Shown piece by piece: positions 1 through 5,234 of a stretch of 5,234 nucleotides of DNA. The notes beneath the pieces were generated by a model that was not told the DNA's origin, did not search any database, and worked only from the letters and a program-made list of their open reading frames with translations. A program made the position numbers and the translations under genes. The DNA is from Verrucomicrobiota bacterium (GTDB lineage Bacteria; Verrucomicrobiota; Verrucomicrobiia; Chthoniobacterales; UBA10450). Numbering within the stretch: the stretch's first letter is position 1; every line of letters begins with the position of its first letter. The stretch is from NCBI GenBank assembly GCA_003218735.1, contig QHOJ01000149.1:1-5234 (forward strand). Direction: 5' to 3'.

Positions 1-573
1 AATGTTTCACCTGTCAACACGGACCATAATCGGCTGAAGAAATCTCGGCCGGGGGTTGCAGATTTCGATAGCAGCCTTGGTTATAAGCCATGGTGGATTG
101 CCCAGCACCTTGTCGACACAAGAAGTTCCAGCAATATGGGGACTTCTCATGGATTGGACGATTACCTCGTAGCCCGCGCCAGGAAGATGGGACAAGAGAT
201 AGACGGTCTTGAATCAGTCGATGAGCATGTGGCGGTTCTCGGCGGATTGCCGGACCGTGATAGTGAATTTCTTCTCCGCGATGCCCTCAATCAGTCCAAG
301 AGCGATGGGGGCGAATTTACCCGGATGCGCAGCGCGTGGCGAAAAGGAGATACCGCTGCGCTTTGGGCCGGGGACGCACACTTGCGGAAAGAAGCTCCCC
401 AGATTGCGGCGCGCTTTGTTGACCAGCGAAATAGCAAATGGATCCCACGAATCGAAGCAGAACTGAAAACCGGCAAACCAACTGCAATTGTCGCTGGTGC
501 GCTACATTTTTCTGGTCCGAATAGCGTCATAGCGTTGCTGCAAAAGCGCGGCTATAAAATCGAGCAATTATAG
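1..573 (+). CDS. TraB/GumN-family protein, C-terminal part (5' end outside window)
   Basis: The reading frame is open from the first base to the TAG at 571-573, so the 190 residues seen are the C-terminal part of a longer protein. An internal ATG at 136 is not the start: the residues before it (KPWWIAQHL at about 28-36) match the family's usual 'kPW' segment. Family signs, in order, are KPWW, then GLDDYL, then LES (Glu codon 211-213), then RNSKW (427-441), then GALHFSG with a GxxH motif (496-507) and a closing GY near the C-terminus. TraB/PrgY/GumN (Tiki-like) proteins share paired GxxH motifs and are proposed metalloprotease-like enzymes. Most bacterial members are exported or lipid-anchored and have no proven substrate. 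Only the second GxxH is in view; the first, and any signal peptide, would lie beyond the left edge. The next gene is co-oriented but 175 nt away. The family call is fairly firm; activity is inferred only. Confidence 0.85.
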   Translation, partial: NVSPVNTDHNRLKKSRPGVADFDSSLGYKPWWIAQHLVDTRSSSNMGTSHGLDDYLVARARKMGQEIDGLESVDEHVAVLGGLPDRDSEFLLRDALNQSKSDGGEFTRMRSAWRKGDTAALWAGDAHLRKEAPQIAARFVDQRNSKWIPRIEAELKTGKPTAIVAGALHFSGPNSVIALLQKRGYKIEQL

Positions 574-671
574 CTCGCGGAAAGATCGACATCTTCTTTG
601 CGCTTTTGAGCTGATTCCTGCGAATCGGTCGAGATTGTAGGGCGTCTGTATCAGGCCCCATTTCATTGGTT

Positions 672-690
672 GGCGTTTCACAGAAACGCC
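672..690. promoter_or_regulatory. Perfect 8-bp inverted repeat with 3-nt loop
   Basis: GGCGTTTC at 672-679 and GAAACGCC at 683-690 are exact reverse complements separated by ACA. The site lies 98 nt after the TraB/GumN stop and 58 nt before the metallopeptidase ATG. No T-run follows on the plus strand (the next bases are CCACAGCGAC), so it is not a classical intrinsic terminator. It could be an RNA hairpin ending the upstream transcript, or a dyad bound by a dimeric regulator. The sequence does not decide between these. Confidence 0.5.
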
Positions 691-719
691 CCACAGCGAC
701 GCGAAGTTGCGTATTGGAC

Positions 720-748
720 AAGAGCGGCGCTTTCGCCTTTCTTCTTTG
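720..748 (+). promoter_or_regulatory. Terminator-like hairpin with pyrimidine-rich tail touching the M13 start codon
   Basis: GGCG (726-729), loop CTTT, and CGCC (734-737) form a GC stem. After one C/T mismatch, A720-G724 can pair with T739-T743 (one G-T wobble). The 3' side is T/C-rich (TTTCTTCTTTG) and runs straight into the ATG at 749. The shape resembles an intrinsic terminator or attenuator, but the tail contains C residues. It also means that no purine-rich ribosome site precedes the ATG. The fold is visible in the sequence; its function is inferred. Confidence 0.35.
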
Positions 749-2800
749 ATGTTTAAGTCAATTCCGGTTGTCGCTTCGTTCTTTTGCGCATTGAGCTTGC
801 ACGCTCAACCGGCGCCCAAAATCGAGAAAAATCCGCCGCCGATCAATACGAAGGACATGGATACGTCGGTCAAGCCGCAGGACGATTTCTTTATGTATGC
901 CGACGGCGGCTGGATCAAACGCACGGAGATTCCGCCGGAATATTCACGCTGGGGAAGCTTCAATGAATTGATCGAGAAGAACAACGACGCGTTGCACGAG
1001 ATCGCAGAAAAAGCGGCGAACACGCATGTCGATCCAAAACTCGCACCGGAAACGCAGAAGGTGGGCGATTACTACGCGAGCGGAATGGATGAGAAAACGA
1101 TCGAAGCCATGCGCACCAAGCCATTAGCGGAGGAGTTCAAAAGCATTGAGGCGATCAAAGATCGCAACGATCTGCTCAAGGAAATTGCACACCTGCATGC
1201 GATCGGTGTCCCCGCGCTTTTCGACTTTGATGCAGGCCAGGACGCCAAGGACAGCACGCGCGACATCGCCCAGGCGGTGCAAGGTGGTCTGGGCTTACCA
1301 GACCGTGATTACTACACAAAGACGGACGAGGCTTCGAAAAAATTGCGCGATCAGTATGTCGATCATGTCACGAAGATGCTGACGCTTCTGGGTGAGCCGC
1401 CCGCGACGGCCGCCGATCACGCAAAGAAGATCCTTGCCCTCGAATCGAAGCTCGCCGAAGCCTCCCGGACACGCGTCCAACTGCGCGATCCGCAGAAGAA
1501 TTATAACAAAATGACGCAGGCCGATCTGCAAAAGCTGACACCGGATTGGAAATGGAGTGATTATTTCAAAGACATCAACCTGATCGAGCCGGGCGACATC
1601 AATGTGCAGCAGCCGGAATTCTTCAAAGCTACTGACGACGTGTTCAAGAGCACGCCACTGGACAATTGGAAAGCCTATCTCCGCTGGCACCTGATCAATG
1701 CCACCGCTTCCGAACTATCGAAGGATTTCGTGAACGAAAATTTCAATTTCAACGACGCCACTTTGCACGGCACAAAACAAATCAAGCCGCGGTGGAAACG
1801 GGTCGTCATTTCGACCGATGACGCCATCGGTGAAGCGCTCGGCAAATTGTATGTGGCGTATGATTTTCCGCCGGAAGCAAAGGCGCGCGCACTCGAGCTG
1901 GTCAATAATTTGAAGGAGGCGCTGGCCGATCGCATCAAGACGCTGGAGTGGATGGACGAGCCGACCAAACAGGAGGCACTCAAGAAACTGGCAGCGTTCA
2001 CGGTGAAAATCGGCTACCCGGACAAATGGCTCGATTATTCACTGCTCAAGATCGACAGAGGTCCGTACGTTCTCAACGCGATTCGGGCCGAGCATTTCCA
2101 GGTGGATCGCGACGTCAAGAAAATCGGCAAACCAGTGGACCGGACTGATTGGGGCATGTCGCCGCCAACGGTGAACGCATATTACAACCCCAACATGAAT
2201 GAAATCGTGTTCCCGGCCGGGATTTTGCAGCCGCCGTTCTTCTATGCGAACGCGGATGACGCGGTCAATTACGGCGGCATAGGCGCGGTTATCGGACATG
2301 AGATGACCCACGGCTTTGACGATGAGGGCCGGCAGTTCGACGCGGTGGGAAATTTACGCGACTGGTGGTCGCCGCAATCCGCGGCTGAGTTCAAGAAGCG
2401 TTCCCAAGCTATCGTACAGCAATACAATGAGTACGAGCCGCTACCGGGATTGCATGTGAACGGTGAGCTCACTCAGGGTGAGAACATCGCCGACCTCGGT
2501 GGAATCAAACTCGCCTACGCCGCGCTGCAAAAGGCGCTCGATAAAAATCCGCAGGCACGCGAGCAAAAAATTGACGGGCTTACACCTGAACAACGCTTTT
2601 TCTTGTCATTCGCAACAATTTGGAAATCAAAACAGCGCGATGAAGATTTGAAACTGCGGTTGAACACCGATCCGCATTCACCTGCACGCTATCGCGTAGA
2701 TGGGCCGCTCTCGAATCTGAGCGAGTTCGCGAAGGCGTTTAACATTCCGGACAACAGCCCGATGGTCCGCCCGCCCGACAAGCGCGTGAATATTTGGTGA
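749..2800 (+). CDS. Secreted M13-family zinc metallopeptidase (neprilysin/PepO type)
   Basis: This 683-residue enzyme should hydrolyse peptides outside the cytoplasm. Residues 1-19 form a signal peptide (MFKS, then a hydrophobic stretch) with likely cleavage after SLHA. The M13 N-terminal domain begins near 38 (DTSVKPQDDFF) and runs to about 425. The catalytic domain holds NAYY (476-479), HEMTH (517-521) and GENIAD (577-582). Expected zinc ligands are H517, H521 and E578; E518 is the catalytic base and D582 the supporting Asp. H643 and R649 in HSPARYR have the same 6-residue spacing as neprilysin His711 and Arg717, which act in transition-state and substrate binding. The protein ends in VNIW, so the usual terminal Trp is present but the Cys of the CxxW ending is not. 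The length is normal for M13, so the gene looks complete. ATG 749 is chosen because it gives a normal signal peptide; an in-frame TTG at 707 would add 14 residues (with RR, but no proper Tat motif). Neither start has a clear ribosome site. The exact substrate is unknown. Confidence 0.96.
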   Translation: MFKSIPVVASFFCALSLHAQPAPKIEKNPPPINTKDMDTSVKPQDDFFMYADGGWIKRTEIPPEYSRWGSFNELIEKNNDALHEIAEKAANTHVDPKLAPETQKVGDYYASGMDEKTIEAMRTKPLAEEFKSIEAIKDRNDLLKEIAHLHAIGVPALFDFDAGQDAKDSTRDIAQAVQGGLGLPDRDYYTKTDEASKKLRDQYVDHVTKMLTLLGEPPATAADHAKKILALESKLAEASRTRVQLRDPQKNYNKMTQADLQKLTPDWKWSDYFKDINLIEPGDINVQQPEFFKATDDVFKSTPLDNWKAYLRWHLINATASELSKDFVNENFNFNDATLHGTKQIKPRWKRVVISTDDAIGEALGKLYVAYDFPPEAKARALELVNNLKEALADRIKTLEWMDEPTKQEALKKLAAFTVKIGYPDKWLDYSLLKIDRGPYVLNAIRAEHFQVDRDVKKIGKPVDRTDWGMSPPTVNAYYNPNMNEIVFPAGILQPPFFYANADDAVNYGGIGAVIGHEMTHGFDDEGRQFDAVGNLRDWWSPQSAAEFKKRSQAIVQQYNEYEPLPGLHVNGELTQGENIADLGGIKLAYAALQKALDKNPQAREQKIDGLTPEQRFFLSFATIWKSKQRDEDLKLRLNTDPHSPARYRVDGPLSNLSEFAKAFNIPDNSPMVRPPDKRVNIW

Positions 2801-2870
2801 ATCGTTATAAGTGATAGGTGATTGGTAATCGCGTCGGGAGACCATTTACGACTCACTAGTCACTGTTCAC
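2797..2870. repeat. Inverted array of 7-bp GTGANNN units between convergent genes
   Basis: On the plus strand, in perfect 7-base phase, are GTGAATC (2797-2803), GTTATAA (2804-2810), GTGATAG (2811-2817), GTGATTG (2818-2824) and GTAATCG (2825-2831). After an 11-nt spacer, the minus strand read leftwards from 2870 gives GTGAACA, GTGACTA, GTGAGTC and GTAAATG (to 2843). The two arms therefore face each other. GTGATTG (2818-2824) can pair along its whole length with 2857-2863, allowing two G-T pairs, and neighbouring units pair partly, so a transcript from either side could form a hairpin. The array covers the stop codons of both flanking genes. It may serve as a bidirectional transcript end or be a small dispersed repeat; neither is shown here. 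Confidence 0.65.
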
Positions 2871-3201
2871 CTTTGGAAATCTTTCCGCCCCAGGAAAGAA
2901 TTTTTGCTTTTCCGCCGGCGGCTTCGGCTTCCTTAATGTTGCCATTGCGATTGTAAAAGAGGGACAGACTCGTCCAGCCGATTTGGTCGTTTGGCCGAAG
3001 GTCGACCGCTTTTTTCCCCGCCTCGATTGCTTCGGGAAAACGGCCGAGCTTCATCAGCGCCATACCGAGCGCATGCCAGCCATCGAAAAATTGCGGGTCA
3101 AGATCGACACAGCGCCGATATTTTTCGACCGCACTTTCCAATTCACCAACAGCAAGATCGCCGTTTGCGTCATCGAAGATTTCATCAACTGAGTGGTCCA
3201 T
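2860..3201 (-). CDS. Small tetratricopeptide-repeat (TPR) protein
   Basis: This 113-residue protein is built almost wholly of three TPR units: about 5-37 (ending VDLDP), 38-71 (GWHALGMALMKLGRFPEAI, ending VDLRP) and 72-105 (GWTSLSLFYNRNGNIKEAEAA, ending AKILSW). The usual TPR positions (W/L/G/Y, then A, then P) are recognisable in units 1 and 2 and looser in unit 3. There is no signal peptide or membrane segment, so it is probably cytoplasmic. TPR arrays bind other proteins; the partner is unknown. ATG 3201 is chosen over the in-frame TTG 3213 because GGGA sits 6 nt upstream of it. The gene lies 49 nt after the PpiD-like gene on the same strand, so it is probably in the same transcript. Its last residues (GEQ) and its TGA are encoded within the GTGANNN inverted array, so the C-terminal tail may vary between relatives. 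The fold is clear; the function is not. Confidence 0.85.
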   Translation of the reverse strand: MDHSVDEIFDDANGDLAVGELESAVEKYRRCVDLDPQFFDGWHALGMALMKLGRFPEAIEAGKKAVDLRPNDQIGWTSLSLFYNRNGNIKEAEAAGGKAKILSWGGKISKGEQ

Positions 3202-3207
3202 TAATCG

Positions 3208-3211
3208 TCCC
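3208..3211 (-). promoter_or_regulatory. Ribosome binding site deciding the TPR gene start
   Basis: GGGA on the minus strand, followed by six bases (CGATTA) and then ATG at 3201. The spacing is right for a Shine-Dalgarno site. It overlaps the alternative TTG codon at 3213-3211, which argues for the ATG as the true start. Confidence 0.5.
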
Positions 3212-3250
3212 AAGGCATTTGCCCTACAGCGTCCGGGGCCGCTACGGTCG

Positions 3251-4774
3251 CTAGCCTTTCACAAATTGCGCGTTAGCGGCACGCTGCCGGTCGCGCAGCC
3301 ATTCGTAGAAGACAATTTGCCGCTTGTTGTTCAAGAGGCGGTTTTCAAAAGCCGCTTTCTTCTCCGTGTTATTTGCAGTGGCTGGAGTCTCCCGTTTTTC
3401 CAAAATCGCGATCAGTCCACCTTCTTCCGATGGAAAAAAATCGCTAATGTCGCCCGGATTCATATACGCCACCGCATCTTTGATCCCCATCAGCTCGGGC
3501 GACTCCTTTTTTGCCTTGTTCTCTCCCCTCGGCGGCGTTTCCTCTAGGAGCGAAAAAGACGGCACCTTCTCGATCTTGGCGCCCGATTTTTGAATTGCCG
3601 CGTCAAGTGGCTGACCAGATTTCTTCGCTTCGCGCAGCTGATGCACTATTTCGGCGCCTTTCGTTGACGTCAGCTCGCGGGCTCGAGAATTTTTAATCGC
3701 CTCCGCGATTTTCAGTTTCGCTTCTTCGATGCTGAGTGGACGCGCCTCGACAACCCCAGTGAGATGCAAAATATAAAATCCATCCGCCACCTGAATTGGA
3801 TCGCTGTTCGGCTCTTGCGGGGACAACTTGAAAGCGGTGCCGCCCAATTGGGGATCAACATTCAGTTTCGGATCGGGCGCCGTAGCCGTAAATTCACCTG
3901 ATTGCTGGACTGTTAACTGGAATTTGGCTGCTACGGCCTCGAAATCCGCCCCTCTTTCAAGCAACGCCTGCGTCAAATCATTCGCGCGATCGGAAAGCTT
4001 TTGCAGAGCTTCGATCCGCTCTTTCCCGGTCAATTTCTTTTGCTCCTCACTCAACGCGAGGCTGATAAACTCGACCTTGCGTTTCTCTTCGGTTTTGAGC
4101 TCGGCTTTATGCGCGTCGTAATACTTCCGCAAATCTTCATCGGTGATTTTGATGTCTTTCTCAAAATCAGCCGGGCGCAACCGAATGAGATTCACAGATA
4201 AAACGTCGTAAGCCCGGTCGTAATTTGCCTTGATCTCTGCTGCCGGAATGGAAACGCCCGCCGCCAGAAGTTGCTTGATTTGGTTCAATGAAAGCTCGTC
4301 TCGAACCAATAGTTCAATGTGCTCTTCACCAAGACCATTTGGCGAAAGGCCATTTTGCACAAAATCGCTGAATTTTTTGATGTCGAACCCGGCGTCGCCA
4401 CGAAATGCAGGTAAATCCCGGACGCGATCGGCGATCTCAGGGGCACCTGGGCGAATCCCGAGGCGGGCCGCCTCATGGCGCAACACCAGCAGATTCAAAA
4501 CGAATTGTGCATAAACCTGGTTCTGGTTCTGCCCAGCTCCAACCGTCAGACTTTGCACAAAATCAGACATGCCAAGGGCCTGTGCCAGATTGAACAACCG
4601 CACCGTTTGCTGGGCTTCAATCATCGAAACGTTGCGATCATAAACGCGCGCGAATTGATCGGAACGGATTGCGCCATAGTCCGGTCTCTGCACAAAATAG
4701 AAGACAAATGGAATTGCCAGGATCGCGATCACGATCATGAGCCAGTGCCGATGCTTGCGCAAAAGCTTCATCAT
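3251..4774 (-). CDS. Membrane-anchored PpiD/SurA-like peptidyl-prolyl isomerase-family chaperone
   Basis: This 507-residue protein starts with a basic stretch (MMKLLRKHRH) and one hydrophobic segment at about 11-28, with no cleavage site. That predicts an inner-membrane anchor with the rest in the periplasm, as in PpiD. Residues about 36-200 form a helical SurA_N-like region with the typical 'EAARLGI.....EI' pattern (101-115). A parvulin-type domain spans about 230-345: KVEFISLAL (233-241), DFEAVAAKF (277-285), SGEF (292-295), FKLSP (315-319) and DGFYILHLTGV (331-341). The first strand has VEFISL where active parvulins have a His-Ile-Leu, and the Gly-Gly-Asp-Leu-Gly loop is only SGEF, so a chaperone without isomerase activity is plausible. 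A second parvulin-tail-like piece lies at about 435-461 (MNPGDISDFF, then a strand ending ILEKRE). E. coli PpiD is about 620 residues, so this one is shorter. It lies 108 nt after fabG and 49 nt before the TPR gene, all on the same strand. A SurA-type or foldase name is the alternative. Confidence 0.85.
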   Translation of the reverse strand: MMKLLRKHRHWLMIVIAILAIPFVFYFVQRPDYGAIRSDQFARVYDRNVSMIEAQQTVRLFNLAQALGMSDFVQSLTVGAGQNQNQVYAQFVLNLLVLRHEAARLGIRPGAPEIADRVRDLPAFRGDAGFDIKKFSDFVQNGLSPNGLGEEHIELLVRDELSLNQIKQLLAAGVSIPAAEIKANYDRAYDVLSVNLIRLRPADFEKDIKITDEDLRKYYDAHKAELKTEEKRKVEFISLALSEEQKKLTGKERIEALQKLSDRANDLTQALLERGADFEAVAAKFQLTVQQSGEFTATAPDPKLNVDPQLGGTAFKLSPQEPNSDPIQVADGFYILHLTGVVEARPLSIEEAKLKIAEAIKNSRARELTSTKGAEIVHQLREAKKSGQPLDAAIQKSGAKIEKVPSFSLLEETPPRGENKAKKESPELMGIKDAVAYMNPGDISDFFPSEEGGLIAILEKRETPATANNTEKKAAFENRLLNNKRQIVFYEWLRDRQRAANAQFVKG

Positions 4775-4784
4775 AAATTGAAAA

Positions 4785-4790
4785 TCCTTT
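4785..4790 (-). promoter_or_regulatory. Ribosome binding site of the PpiD-like gene
   Basis: AAAGGA on the minus strand lies 10 nt before ATG 4774. Two ATG codons are adjacent (4774 and 4771). The first is preferred because the spacing, already slightly long, would grow to 13 nt for the second. Confidence 0.55.
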
Positions 4791-4802
4791 CAGACAGTTG
4801 TG

Positions 4803-4841
4803 TTGGCGCGTAGAATTTACGGCGCGCTGCCGTTGCGCCAA
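4803..4841 (-). promoter_or_regulatory. Dyad around a weak promoter-like pair upstream of the PpiD-like gene
   Basis: On the minus strand, TTGGCG (4841-4836) and TAAATT (4819-4814) are 16 nt apart and each matches four of six bases of the sigma-70 consensus. The same span is bounded by a perfect 7-bp inverted repeat, TTGGCGC (4803-4809) and GCGCCAA (4835-4841). It could give the PpiD-like and TPR genes their own promoter, or be an RNA structure in the fabG read-through transcript. Both matches are weak and could be chance. Confidence 0.2.
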
Positions 4842-4882
4842 ATGTTTTCTAGCGTCCTCCCAGGTATTAGGGCGCGCCGAAA

Positions 4883-5234
<352 letters not shown>

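Noticed and set aside
136..573. Short gene starting at ATG 136
   Set aside because: The frame is open to the left edge and the upstream residues (KPWWIAQHL) fit the TraB/GumN family, so this is an internal methionine of a truncated gene.
636..643. TGTAGGGC shared with the minus strand at 3228-3221, both intergenic, as a possible dispersed repeat
   Set aside because: Only eight bases match and the flanks diverge; chance cannot be excluded in a window of this size.
722..751. Twin-arginine signal from the TTG 707 start (RRFRL)
   Set aside because: The residues after RR do not fit the S/T-R-R-x-F-L-K pattern, and the ATG 749 start gives an ordinary Sec signal peptide.
1295..2001. Antisense open frames of 131 and 108 codons opposite the metallopeptidase gene
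   Set aside because: Their translations show no recognisable domain, and they lie opposite a well-conserved M13 coding frame whose GC codon bias readily opens antisense frames.
3229..3251. Imperfect hairpin (GCGTCCG and CGGTCGC) at the end of the PpiD-like gene as a terminator
   Set aside because: It has a mismatch and no T-run on the minus strand, and the TPR gene begins only 49 nt after the stop.

Overview
The window reads as an ordinary chromosomal stretch from a moderately GC-rich bacterium with an envelope-exporting lifestyle. There are no rRNAs, tRNAs, insertion sequences, integrases, CRISPR arrays or defence genes in it. The gene content (exported M13 metallopeptidase, TraB/GumN-like protein, FabG, membrane-anchored PpiD/SurA-like chaperone, short TPR protein) and the weak use of Shine-Dalgarno sites suggest a Gram-negative-type soil or freshwater lineage. 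My impression is Verrucomicrobiota, with Acidobacteriota as the alternative. This is a low-confidence guess from protein style, not from a marker gene.

Layout. Two genes point right: the C-terminal part of a TraB/GumN-family protein (1-573, cut by the left edge) and, after a 175-nt gap containing two hairpin-forming sequences, a complete secreted M13 (neprilysin/PepO-type) zinc metallopeptidase (749-2800). Three genes point left and are probably co-transcribed in the order fabG (5234-4883, cut by the right edge), a PpiD/SurA-like peptidyl-prolyl isomerase-family chaperone (4774-3251) and a small three-repeat TPR protein (3201-2860). The gaps between them are 108 and 49 nt.

The two groups converge at about 2800-2860. 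Here both stop codons lie inside an inverted array of 7-bp units of the form GTGANNN (2797-2870), which is the most unusual DNA structure in the window and may act as a two-way transcript end.

How the genes fit together. FabG carries out the first reduction of fatty-acid elongation. The PpiD-like protein would sit in the inner membrane with its bulk in the periplasm and assist folding of exported proteins. The M13 enzyme would cleave peptides outside the cytoplasm. The TPR protein is a likely scaffold of unknown partner. Beyond a loose envelope theme I see no dedicated new multi-gene system; the observations worth checking are the intergenic structures and some family-level oddities.
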